A stretch of 64,000 bases of DNA from a bacterium (GTDB lineage: Bacteria; Actinomycetota; Acidimicrobiia; Acidimicrobiales; CATQHL01): assembly GCA_026708055.1 (NCBI GenBank), contig JAPOVS010000026.1, positions 62,001-126,000 of the forward strand. Direction: 5' to 3'. The notes beneath the pieces are model-generated. The model was given only the letters and a program-made list of their open reading frames with translations, had not been told where the DNA came from and made no database searches. Below, piece after piece: positions 39,003 through 47,029 of the stretch (positions are counted from its first letter, which is position 1; each line of letters begins with the position of its first letter). A program made the translations under genes and the position numbers.

Positions 39003-39752
39003 TTACTGCGGGCGCAGCCTCCGCATGGCGTCCAGTTCCGCCTCGAGGGCGCGCCGGGCGGATTCGGCTTGCTCGGCACGGGCCTCGGCGTCGAGAGCGC
39101 GGCCCTCGGCGTCGAGAGCGCGGCCTTCGGCTTCTACGCGAGCGAGGTTCTGATCGTCGTAGTCGCGCAGCCAGCGCCCGGTCGCGACGTCGAACAGGCG
39201 CAGCTTCGGCGGCTGCCAGCAGAGGTCCAGCCCGAGCGCCTCCGAACGGCCCCGCAGCCCGCCGTCGCCCTCCTCGCTGACCTCGATCGACCGCCACCGG
39301 CCCGACCTGCGAGCGTCGCCCTGCAACGGCGGCCGGAAATAATCCCCGCCGGTGGGATCCAGCCGCCAGTACTCCTCCACGCCCAACGCCGCAGGCTTGG
39401 CCCGGAGATCACGCTTGAAGGTGGTATGGGAGGCGATCTCCAGAGCGAACACCGGCACCGCTCCAGCCTCCCAGACCTTGTAGGTGCTGCGGTTCTCCAC
39501 CGCTTCGACGTCCACCCCGAACGCCACCGCCACGTCCGGTGCCACGACGACCCTCGGATCTCCCTCCTCGAAGTAGATGTTGATGTCGGTGCACACCCAC
39601 GCCGACTCCCCGCCGGGACGACCCGCCAACCAGTCGCGCAACGCCGACACCAACTCCATGCGCCTGCGCGTCTGCAGGTCCCCCTCCGGCACTCGCGGCC
39701 CCTCCGGGTACTCGACCGCCGCTCCGGGCGGGACGACGCTCACCGAACTCAC
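39003..39752 (-). CDS. Uma2-family (DUF820) putative endonuclease with C-terminal coiled coil
   Basis: A 249-residue protein. The PD-(D/E)XK-like fold is indicated by WVCTDINIYFEEGDPRVVVA, followed by APDVAVAFGV, and by PVFALEIASHTTFKRDLRAK with GVEEYWRLDPTG. The final 45 residues are a Glu/Arg/Ala-rich helix with the repeat EGRALDAEGRALDAEARAEQ. The function of the family is not established; it is common in cyanobacteria and actinobacteria as many paralogues. It appears intact, in contrast to its neighbours. Confidence 0.82.
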   Translation of the reverse strand: MSSVSVVPPGAAVEYPEGPRVPEGDLQTRRRMELVSALRDWLAGRPGGESAWVCTDINIYFEEGDPRVVVAPDVAVAFGVDVEAVENRSTYKVWEAGAVPVFALEIASHTTFKRDLRAKPAALGVEEYWRLDPTGGDYFRPPLQGDARRSGRWRSIEVSEEGDGGLRGRSEALGLDLCWQPPKLRLFDVATGRWLRDYDDQNLARVEAEGRALDAEGRALDAEARAEQAESARRALEAELDAMRRLRPQ

Positions 39753-39831
39753 CGGAGCACACCCCCGATCACGCCGGCCACTCTAGCGACCCCAAACCAG
39801 CGGCACAACTCCAACTATCACGAAATTACAT

Positions 39832-40704
39832 ATGATAACTAATCTGAGTAAGGTCGCAGAGCCGAAGCCGGAGTTGGCCACCAACCGGGCCGGGCGGACG
39901 GTGGCGGAGGCGCTGAGCGGGTACATCACGCATGCAGCTACGGCGTTTGTGGGTGGGGCTCGCTTGGACATCGCGAGCGCCTATTTCAACGTCGGCGGGT
40001 ACTCGCTGCTGGCCGACTCGCTGGATCACCTGACCGGGGCTCGGCTGTTGCTGGGGGCGGAACCGACGCCGCCGGAGAACCGGCCGCGGACGTTGGGCGA
40101 CGAGTCGGCGCGGCCGGAGCGGGCAGCGGCCGCCCGTTTGCGGCGGGCGCTGGAGGGGCATGAACGCAACCTGACAACCGACCGGAATCTGCTCGGGTTC
40201 TCGGCGGAGATCGACACGGCTGTGAAGCGTCTCGTGGGCTGGCTGCACTCGGGCAAGGTGCAGGTGCGGCGGTTGGAGGGGCGTTTCCTGCATGGCAAGG
40301 CATTCGTGGTGGCTGATCGGTCGCATGGCGTGGTGGCCGGGTCGTCGAACTTCACCCACGCCGGGCTGGCCACCAACCTGGAACTCAACCTCGGCAACTA
40401 TTCGCCACACGTCGTCGGGCAGGTGCAGGAGTGGTTCGAGGAGCTGTGGGCCGAGGCCGTCGAATACGACTTGGCTGCTCTGTTCGAGGGTCGTTTCGAG
40501 CCGCATCCGCCGCAGATCATCTACCTGCGGATGCTCCGGCAACTGTACGGCGACGACATCGACACAGCCGCCGACGGCAAACGCACCCTCCGCCACGCCG
40601 CCCGCCACCGCCCCCCGAACACCGGCCACCGCCACCGCGACGACACCATGCACAGCCGCCGCGGCAGCGCGGACTCCACCGACAACCAGCCACTCCGGCT
40701 CTGA
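39832..40704 (+). pseudogene. Phospholipase D-like protein, probably the truncated N-terminus of a helicase
   Basis: About 255 coherent residues from ATG 39832, then a basic low-complexity tail (RHAARHRPPNTGHRHRDD) that looks out of frame. The PLD half-site is FLHGKAFVVADRSHGVVAGS with SNF and T after it, the HxK and GSxN pattern. The segment ending PPQIIYLRMLRQLYGDDI resembles the junction in PLD-plus-SNF2 helicases of restriction systems, in which about 700 more residues follow. Alternatively it could be a stand-alone DrmC-like PLD protein with an aberrant end. Only one HKD motif is seen. Confidence 0.6.
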
Positions 40705-40844
40705 CGCCAGCACAGACCCCCAGTGAATGACGGCCCGCCACGGCGTTCCATCGAGGCGTCGGTGGGTCGTGGGCCGGCGACGGGCTTGCGGTGCCCGACC
40801 CGCGATCAGGGTTCGGAGAATCTCGGCGTCGATTTTCCCTCGGG

Positions 40845-40850
40845 TATACT
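40845..40850 (+). promoter_or_regulatory. -10 box (TATACT) of the mazEF-like operon, leaderless start
   Basis: TATACT is followed by seven bases and then the ATG at 40858, so transcription would begin at or beside the start codon. No ribosome binding site is present. AT-rich bases around it (TATACTGTCAGATATG) may also serve antitoxin binding. Confidence 0.55.
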
Positions 40851-40857
40851 GTCAGAT

Positions 40858-41079
40858 ATGCCTGATTCGACTACCATCAAGGTCTCGGTCCGGACGCGGG
40901 ATGCCTTGCGGCAGCTTGCCGATCGTGAGGGGCTCACGTTCGACGCGCAGCTGGAGAAGCTGATCCGGCGGGAACGTCGACGCATCATCGGGGCTCAGAT
41001 CGCGAGCGCCCCACTCGAGGCCGACGAGCAGGCCGTGCTGGATGCGTCAGCAGGCGACGTGGCCGATGCGAGCGGGTGA
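40858..41079 (+). CDS. Ribbon-helix-helix type antitoxin
   Basis: A 73-residue protein, MPDSTTIKVSVRTRDALRQL, whose N-terminal beta strand and following helices fit an RHH DNA-binding fold. The C-terminus (SAPLEADEQAVLDASAGDVA) is acidic, as expected for a segment that neutralises a MazF toxin. It overlaps the toxin gene by 14 nt and would repress its own promoter. Confidence 0.78.
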   Translation: MPDSTTIKVSVRTRDALRQLADREGLTFDAQLEKLIRRERRRIIGAQIASAPLEADEQAVLDASAGDVADASG

Positions 41080-41380
41080 CGTCGTCCGCTGCGATTTCGG
41101 GACGCCGACGCGGGGCGAGCCGGGGTTCGTCCGACCGGCGATCGTCGTCACCTCCGACGACGTGCTCGAATTCCGGCAGCACGCAGTCCTGGTCGTACCC
41201 TGCACCACGACGCGGCGTGGATGGTTGAGCGAGGTCGACATCGGTGAGTTCGGCGTCGCCGCGGCCCATCTGCCGACGACCGTCAGCGTCGACCGCATCG
41301 TCGAGACGGCCGGCGCGAACGTCGGGCCCGTCGCGCTGGGTCAGATTCGAGAACTCATCGCCGATCTGCTCGGGCTCTGA
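41066..41380 (+). CDS. MazF/PemK-type mRNA interferase toxin
   Basis: A 104-residue protein from ATG 41066. The PemK fold is indicated by MRAGDVVRCDFGTPTRGEPG, FVRPAIVVTSDDVL and LVVPCTTTRRG, with the conserved R of RPAIVV and the T/S positions of VVPCTTT. It would cleave mRNA when freed from the antitoxin. A longer frame starts at 41042, but the family begins at MRAGDVV. Confidence 0.85.
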   Translation: MRAGDVVRCDFGTPTRGEPGFVRPAIVVTSDDVLEFRQHAVLVVPCTTTRRGWLSEVDIGEFGVAAAHLPTTVSVDRIVETAGANVGPVALGQIRELIADLLGL

Positions 41381-41500
41381 GCCGAATCCGCTCACCGCCG
41401 CCGACATCAGAGTTCTACTTCCCCGAGCGCATACTTCTATCCGGTCGGGAGTCTCCGCGCCGGTGGCCGACGGGGCGCCTGCTCGCACCGCCGGGCAGAT

Positions 41501-42172
41501 CTAGCGGCTGCGCAGGTTCAACTGTGCTCGGTCGAGAATGATGTAGTGGTTCCCCGAGCGGCCCAGCCAGCCGAGACGCACGAACTGCGATATGGCCTTG
41601 TTGACCCGCTCCCGCGACGCCCCGACCATAGCCGCCAACTCCTCCTGCGTGACCGGCAGGGTGAAGTTGTCCTCGTCACCCGCGAAGTTCAGCAACCGCT
41701 TTGCGGTGCGACCCACCACGTCCAGGAACACCGCATCGGTCAGGGCCGTGCCGGCGGCCCGCAGGCGTCGCACAAGCATGGACACGACCCGCCACAGATG
41801 GTCGGGGTTGTCGTGGTACAGGCGACCCACCGGGCCGTACGGCACCGCCAGCACTTCGCTGGCCTCGAGGGCGCGGGCGCTGGCCGAGCGGCCGCGGCCG
41901 TCGAACAGGCCCATCTCGCCGAACAGGTCGCCCTCCTCCATCAGCGAGATCACCGAGTCCCGGCCGTCTGGTGCCGTGGTGACGATGGCGATCCGTCCCG
42001 AGAGCACGACGTACATCGCGTCGGGGCGGTCGGCCGTCGCAAAAAGGGTGTCCCCACGCTCCAGCGTGCGGCACACCGAGTAGTCCGCAATGGAGGCCAG
42101 CAGCCCCTCGTCGAGGCCCTCGAAGATCTCCGTCTGCGAGAGCAACTTGGCGTCAACCATGACGAGCGCCAT
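41501..42172 (-). CDS. crp: Crp/Fnr-family transcription regulator
   Basis: A 223-residue regulator. The cNMP-binding domain shows LERGDTLFATADRPDAMYVV and EEGDLFGEMGLFDGRGRSAS; FGEM and R S A S match the cAMP phosphate-binding cassette. The HTH domain has LPVTQEELAAMVGASRERVN followed by KAI. It resembles the cAMP receptor protein of mycobacteria. The ATG at 42172 overlaps the start of the divergent ispDF gene, so there is no intergenic region. Confidence 0.9.
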   Translation of the reverse strand: MALVMVDAKLLSQTEIFEGLDEGLLASIADYSVCRTLERGDTLFATADRPDAMYVVLSGRIAIVTTAPDGRDSVISLMEEGDLFGEMGLFDGRGRSASARALEASEVLAVPYGPVGRLYHDNPDHLWRVVSMLVRRLRAAGTALTDAVFLDVVGRTAKRLLNFAGDEDNFTLPVTQEELAAMVGASRERVNKAISQFVRLGWLGRSGNHYIILDRAQLNLRSR

Positions 42173-43448
42173 GCTAATGAGCGTGACTGAGGTCGTGGTT
42201 CGCGACAGCACCGTCGTCTGGACCGTGCTCGTTGCCGCCGGGGAGGGCCGGCGCTTCGGAGCACCCAAGCAGCTGCAGCCCCTCGCCCGGCGCAGGGTGA
42301 TCGACTGGGCCTTCGAGGCCGCCGCCGCGGCGAGCCACGGCGTCGTCGTCGTGGCCGCGCCCGAACACGTTCAACTCCTACGTGGCGGTCCGGGTGCACT
42401 GGCGGAATCGCGGTCGGACGGCGCGCTCGCGGACCCCGAGGGCGGCGCCGGCCGCACTGTGGATTCCGGCCTCCGCCGGAATGACGAAGTCCGCGGCTCG
42501 GCATCGGGCGAACCTCCCCGGGTCGTCGTGACCGCGGGCGGCGCCACCCGGTCGGAGTCGGTGCGTGCCGGCATCGCCGAGGTGCCGGAAGGCGCGGAGG
42601 TCATCGTGGTCCACGACGCGGCCCGACCGCTGGCCGGCGGCGCACTCTTCACGGCGGTCACGTCCGCGGTCGTCTCGGGCGCCGACGGGGCGGTGCCGGC
42701 CGTCCCCGTCACCGACACCATCCGCCACACCGGCAACGGCCCGCTGGACCGCTCGCGGCTGCGGGCCGTGCAGACCCCGCAGGCCTTCCGGGCCGACGTG
42801 CTGCGTCGTGCCCATGCCGCCGGCGGCGAAGCCACCGACGACGCCACGCTCGTCGAGGCAGCCGGTGGGAAGGTCCGTCTCGTCGATGGCGAGCCCGACA
42901 ATCTCAAGATCACCACGCCCGGGGACCTGCACGTGGCCGAGGCACTCCTGGCGGCCCGGTCGCCGGGTCGACCCGCCGGGGTACCGCTGGTCGGCATCGG
43001 ATTCGACGTGCACCGGTTCAGTGACGACCCGCAACGGCCACTTGTGCTCGGCGGCGTGCGCTTCGAGGGCGAGCGGGGCCTGGACGGCCACAGCGACGCC
43101 GACGCCGTCGCCCACGCCTGCTGCGATGCCATCCTGGGCGTCGCCGGTCTGGGCGACATCGGCACCCTCTTCCCCGACGACGACGAGCGCTGGCACGGCG
43201 CCGACAGTCTTGCCCTGCTGGCCGAGGCGGCCGCCCAGGTACGAGGGACCGGGAGACGGATCGGCAACATCGACTGCAGCGTCGTGGCCGAGCGCCCCAA
43301 GCTGGCCCCGCGCCGGGCCGAGATGCAGGCCCGGCTCAGCGAAGCCGCGGGTGCGCCGGTGACCGTCCGGGGCAAACGCGCCGAGTCGCTCGGCGCGCTG
43401 GGTCGCGGCGAGGGCATCGCCTGCTGGGCAGTCGCCGTGCTGTTCTGA
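42171..43448 (+). CDS. ispDF: Bifunctional IspD/IspF (MEP isoprenoid pathway) with a REP-encoded insertion
   Basis: A fused enzyme of about 425 residues. IspD (2-C-methylerythritol 4-phosphate cytidylyltransferase): VLVAAGEGRRFGAPKQLQPL, VVTAGGATRSESVRAGIAEV and VIVVHDAARPL. IspF (MECDP synthase): GIGFDVHRF, the metal-binding DxH, and DGHSDADAVAHACCDAILGV, ending LGRGEGIACWAVAVLF. Between VVVAAPEHVQLL and PRVVVTAGG about 40 extra residues occur, partly encoded by a REP-like palindrome at 42461-42485. ATG 42171, ATG 42177 and GTG 42183 are all possible starts. It is divergent from crp. cysS, often next, is absent. Confidence 0.9.
   Translation: MLMSVTEVVVRDSTVVWTVLVAAGEGRRFGAPKQLQPLARRRVIDWAFEAAAAASHGVVVVAAPEHVQLLRGGPGALAESRSDGALADPEGGAGRTVDSGLRRNDEVRGSASGEPPRVVVTAGGATRSESVRAGIAEVPEGAEVIVVHDAARPLAGGALFTAVTSAVVSGADGAVPAVPVTDTIRHTGNGPLDRSRLRAVQTPQAFRADVLRRAHAAGGEATDDATLVEAAGGKVRLVDGEPDNLKITTPGDLHVAEALLAARSPGRPAGVPLVGIGFDVHRFSDDPQRPLVLGGVRFEGERGLDGHSDADAVAHACCDAILGVAGLGDIGTLFPDDDERWHGADSLALLAEAAAQVRGTGRRIGNIDCSVVAERPKLAPRRAEMQARLSEAAGAPVTVRGKRAESLGALGRGEGIACWAVAVLF
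42461..42485. repeat. REP-like palindrome, copy 2, in frame inside ispDF
   Basis: GGATTCCGGCCTCCGCCGGAATGAC forms the arms ATTCCGGC/GCCGGAAT. Translated in the ispD frame it gives DSGLRRND. The reading frame is kept on both sides. Confidence 0.8.
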
Positions 43449-43601
43449 CAGCTCCGACCTCGTAGCCCCGACCTGACGGCTACGCGGCCCTCACAGCCTG
43501 CACCCTTGTCGGCCGCACCCTCGCCGGCCGCGACACTGGTGGCGCCGATGCCGGCGGCTGCAACCCACCGAAAGCGGCGACTGGCTCGTAGGGTTGCGCA
43601 G

Positions 43602-45128
43602 ATGGACGACGACGCGCCCTCACGCCCGGGGGGCCAAGGCCCGGCGGGCGGACCCCGCTCGGGAGGCGGCGGGCGCGGCGGACCCGGGGGACGCGGCGGC
43701 GGACCCGGGGGACGCGGCGGCGGACCCGGGGGACGCGGCGGCGGATCCGGCGGACCCAGCAAGGGACGCGGCGGCGGGCCTAACGGACGCGGCGGACGCG
43801 GCGGCGGCGACCGCGACGACTACGGCAGAGGGCGCGGCGGACCCCGCGGACCCGGCAGTGGAGCACGAGGACGCGGCGGCGGGCCCGGCGGACGCGGCGG
43901 CGGAGGGCGAGGACGCGGCGGACGCGACGGCGGCGACCGCGACGACTACGGCAGAGGGCGCGGCGGACCCCGCGGACCCGGCAGTGGAGCACGAGGACGC
44001 GGCGGAGGACGCGGCGGCGGCGACCGCGACGACTACGGCAGAGGGAGCGGCGGCGGATCCGGGGGACGCGACGGCGGATACAGCGGCGGGCCCCGGGGGC
44101 GCGGCGGGCCCCGGGGGCGCGGCGGCGGATCCGGCGGGCCGAGGGGTCGTGGCGGGCCGCCCGGCAGGGGTCCCGGACAGAGGGGGAGCACACCGGTGCG
44201 CCGGCGAGACCAGGACCGCGGCGAGACCCGCGGCCTCGGCGGCGACCGCGTCGAAGGACGGCACGCCGTCAAGGAACTCCTCTTGGCGGGCACCCGACCC
44301 GTTCGACAAGTGGTCCTTGCCGCCGATCAGGATGAGTCCTCGATCCTTGACGACATCATCGATCTCGCCGACGAGGCCGGCGTGGACATCCGTGAGCTGC
44401 CCCGGGGGCGCTTCGACCAGATGGCCGCCACCGAGTCGCCGCAGGGAGTGGTGGCGTTCGCCGCCCCGCTGCGAGAGTTCGCCGTCGAGGAGCTCGTGGG
44501 AGACCCGCACACGGGCGGGGACGCCAACCGCCTGTACCTGTCGGCGGGCGCCGAGCACGCCGAACACCGCACGCCGGCACCGGACGAAGCCGCCGCCGGG
44601 GACGCCGACCCCGATCCCGCCGCCGGGGACGCCGATCACGACGGGGCGGCTCCCCCGGCGGCGGGACCGACCCTGTTGCTGGTGGTGGACGGCGTCAACG
44701 ATCCGGGAAACCTCGGAGCGATTCTCCGCACCGCCGAGTGCGCCGGCGTCTCGGGCGTTGTGCTCCCGCGCCACCGAGCCGCCCGGATCACCCCGACGGT
44801 CGCCAAACGGGCTGCCGGCGCGATCGAGCACCTTCGGTTCGCTCCCGTCAGCGGCATTCCCACGGCGCTGGCAACGCTCGCCGAGCTGGGCGTCTGGACA
44901 GTGGGTCTCGAAGTCGCCGCCACCCAAACCGTCTGGGAACTCGACATCGCCGACGCGCCGCTGGCGCTGGTGCTGGGTGCCGAGGGGCGCGGACTGTCGC
45001 GCCTGGTCCGCAGGCGCTGTGACGTGACCGCGCGTATTCCGGTCACGGGGAGACTCGATGCTCTCAACGTGTCCGCGGCCGCCGCGGTGGCGCTCTTCGA
45101 GGTGCTCCGGCGCCGCAGCGCTGCCTGA
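43602..45128 (+). CDS. rlmB: SpoU-family 23S rRNA 2'-O-methyltransferase (RlmB-like) with RGG-rich N-terminus
   Basis: A 508-residue protein from ATG 43602. Residues about 5-200 are almost only Gly, Arg, Pro, Asp and Ser, with RGG and RGGG repeats and three copies of GGDRDDYGRG. The enzyme follows: substrate-binding domain GDRVEGRHAVKELLLAGTRP and QMAATESPQGVVAFAAPL, then the SPOUT knot DGVNDPGNLGAILRTAECAG, PLALVLGAEGRGLSRLVRRR and IPVTGRLDALNVSAAAAVAL. A 45-residue Ala/Asp-rich insert (AAAGDADPDPAAGDADHDGA) separates the two domains. The Gly/Arg tract is likely disordered and RNA-binding. Confidence 0.9.
   Translation: MDDDAPSRPGGQGPAGGPRSGGGGRGGPGGRGGGPGGRGGGPGGRGGGSGGPSKGRGGGPNGRGGRGGGDRDDYGRGRGGPRGPGSGARGRGGGPGGRGGGGRGRGGRDGGDRDDYGRGRGGPRGPGSGARGRGGGRGGGDRDDYGRGSGGGSGGRDGGYSGGPRGRGGPRGRGGGSGGPRGRGGPPGRGPGQRGSTPVRRRDQDRGETRGLGGDRVEGRHAVKELLLAGTRPVRQVVLAADQDESSILDDIIDLADEAGVDIRELPRGRFDQMAATESPQGVVAFAAPLREFAVEELVGDPHTGGDANRLYLSAGAEHAEHRTPAPDEAAAGDADPDPAAGDADHDGAAPPAAGPTLLLVVDGVNDPGNLGAILRTAECAGVSGVVLPRHRAARITPTVAKRAAGAIEHLRFAPVSGIPTALATLAELGVWTVGLEVAATQTVWELDIADAPLALVLGAEGRGLSRLVRRRCDVTARIPVTGRLDALNVSAAAAVALFEVLRRRSAA
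43802..44045 (+). repeat. Imperfect tandem repeats within the rlmB RGG region
   Basis: A 78-bp segment is repeated identically at 43802-43879 and 43928-44005 (126-bp period), with a third partial copy at 44015-44045. Each encodes GGDRDDYGRG plus a Gly/Arg/Pro stretch. Further short GGACGCGGCGGC-type repeats flank them. Confidence 0.85.
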
Positions 45129-45162
45129 GCGCCGCGTCCCACCGGTCCGATCGGGCGCAGCT

Positions 45163-46317
45163 TCAGCGGGCTTCGGCGTCCTCGAACAGGGGCAAGTGAA
45201 GTAGAAGGTTCTGCAACAGCAGCTTCTCGTCGGGATTGCGCACCAGCGCAGCAGTCGCCTCCCTGAGCAACTCGAGCGCTCCGGCGGCCGGCCCTCCCGG
45301 TTGGGCTGGTTGGGCGGGGGCTGAGGCTCGGGAACCGGCCGAACCGCCGGTCGCGGCCTCCAACATTTCCCGGTAGCGCTCGGCCAGCACGGCGAACCCG
45401 AACCGCAACTCGGCGTCACGAACCCGACGCTGGCGCCGATCGCTCCGTTGACGCTCGACCCTGGCGGACGAGGTGGTCGGACCAGCCTCCCGACCACCCG
45501 GGTCCGCGTGAGCCGGACCTGGCGCAACCTGCCCCGCCGGGTCGGGGGTCGCCCCGGGAGCCTCCTCGGCGGCCGCGTCGATCAGCGCCCGCAACCCGTC
45601 CGCCATGGCCGCTGCTCGGGCCCCCGTGCCGTCCAGGCGTTCGGGAATCGACCACCAGGCGTCGAGCCGCTCGGCCAGATTGCCCCCGCCGACCAGGTCG
45701 CCGGCGCGCCCCGGATCGCCCCCCACGGCGCGTGCCGCCCGCCGGGCCACCGCAGGTGACACTCCGGACCCGACGAGCCATTCGTGCACCTCCTCGGACG
45801 ACGGAGCCGGGAACCGCACCGTCACGCAGCGGGAGGCCACCGTGACATGTCCGGGGGGCACATCATCGGCGAGCAACACGATGGTGGTGCCCGGCGGCGG
45901 CTCCTCGACGGTCTTCAGCAGGCTCGCCGCCACTGCAGGCGTGGCGGTGTGGAACCGGTCGCAAATGATCACCTTGCCGGCGCCCTCCAGCGGGCGGCGG
46001 GCCGCCTCGGTGATGATCGCCGTCGCCTCGGCCGCCAGCAGTGCCCGCCCCTCCGGCTCGACGAGCACCACGTCCGGATGCGTCGCCTGCCGGGCCCGGC
46101 GGCGATGCCGCTCGGCAACCTCCGGATCCGCCCGGGCCGAGCCCGCGCGCGCGGCGACCGCCAGCAGTTCGCCGGCGAAGGTGCGGGCCACGGCGCGCTT
46201 GTCGCCAGCCACGGTGCCGACGAGCAGGTAGGCGTGGACCGGCGCCGCCAGCGCCCCTTCGAGCTGGCGCAGACCGGCCCCGCCGCCGACGAGCGGCGGC
46301 CAGTCGGTCACGCCCAT
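45163..46317 (-). CDS. holB: DNA polymerase III delta' subunit (HolB-like)
   Basis: A 384-residue clamp-loader protein. It begins MGVTDWPPLVGGGAGLRQLE and has YLLVGTVAGDKRAVARTFAG at the Walker A position (degenerate, as in delta'). LEGAGKVIICDRFHTATPAV, ASLLKTVEEPPPGTTIVLLA and a VTVASRCVTVRFPA sensor-like segment follow. The C-terminal third carries Ala/Pro/Gly-rich inserts. ATG 46317 overlaps the tmk stop by 10 nt; tmk-holB is a common pair. Identification rests on motif order and context. Confidence 0.85.
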   Translation of the reverse strand: MGVTDWPPLVGGGAGLRQLEGALAAPVHAYLLVGTVAGDKRAVARTFAGELLAVAARAGSARADPEVAERHRRRARQATHPDVVLVEPEGRALLAAEATAIITEAARRPLEGAGKVIICDRFHTATPAVAASLLKTVEEPPPGTTIVLLADDVPPGHVTVASRCVTVRFPAPSSEEVHEWLVGSGVSPAVARRAARAVGGDPGRAGDLVGGGNLAERLDAWWSIPERLDGTGARAAAMADGLRALIDAAAEEAPGATPDPAGQVAPGPAHADPGGREAGPTTSSARVERQRSDRRQRRVRDAELRFGFAVLAERYREMLEAATGGSAGSRASAPAQPAQPGGPAAGALELLREATAALVRNPDEKLLLQNLLLHLPLFEDAEAR

Positions 46318-46937
46318 CCCAGCCGCTCGGCCACCAGAGCAGCGATGCCGTCGCGCACCTCGGCAGGGGGGCGATCGGCGTCGACCACCGTCCAGCGGGC
46401 GGGGTCGGCCGAGGCGAGCTCGAGGTAGCCGGCCCGCACCCGGCGGTGGAAGTCCACCCCCATCGCCTCGAACCGGTCGGAGCCTCCGGCGCCCCGGATC
46501 CGTGCCCGCTGGGGATCCATGTCCAGCAGGATGATCAGATCGGGCCACAGGCCACCGGTGGCAACCTCTGACAGCAACTGGACCGTGGGGACGTCCAGCC
46601 CGCGCCCGTACCCCTGGTAGGCCAGCGACGAGCCGATGTACCGGTCGCACACCACGTCCCGACCCGCCTCGAGGGCGGGGCGAACCGTCTCAGCGACGTG
46701 CTGTGCCCGGTCGGCGGCCATCAGCAGAGCCTCGCTGAGGATGTCCAGGCGCGCACCGGGCCCGTCCAGCAGCAGCCGGCGCAACTCCTGGCCCAGCCGG
46801 GTGCCGCCGGGCTCGAAGGTGAGTTCGGCGCCTTGGCGCGTCGCCAGCCAGGCGGCCTGGGTGGACTTGCCGACCGACTCGCCGCCTTCGAAGACCACGA
46901 AGGCACCTCGCGCCGGACGAGCGTGCTCGCCGCTCAT
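46308..46937 (-). CDS. tmk: Thymidylate kinase
   Basis: A 209-residue kinase converting dTMP to dTDP. P-loop FVVFEGGESVGKSTQAAWLA, DR(Y) motif VVCDRYIGSSLAYQGYGRGL and LID-region RARIRGAGGSDRFEAMGVDF. The ATG at 46937 is chosen from family length; the frame is open to 47159 but that stretch contains the REP-like element. Confidence 0.94.
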   Translation of the reverse strand: MSGEHARPARGAFVVFEGGESVGKSTQAAWLATRQGAELTFEPGGTRLGQELRRLLLDGPGARLDILSEALLMAADRAQHVAETVRPALEAGRDVVCDRYIGSSLAYQGYGRGLDVPTVQLLSEVATGGLWPDLIILLDMDPQRARIRGAGGSDRFEAMGVDFHRRVRAGYLELASADPARWTVVDADRPPAEVRDGIAALVAERLGWA

Positions 46938-46970
46938 GTCGATCCCCGGCGGCTCGACACGGCAGCCATT

Positions 46971-46995
46971 GGATTCCGGCCTGCGCCGGAATGAC
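46971..46995. repeat. REP-like palindrome, copy 3
   Basis: GGATTCCGGCCTGCGCCGGAATGAC, identical to the copy at 57707-57731. It lies in the short gap between the MFS gene end and the tmk start. Confidence 0.8.
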
Positions 46996-47029
46996 CGGAG
47001 CGCAGCACTCCCCCTGTCGGCACCACTGC

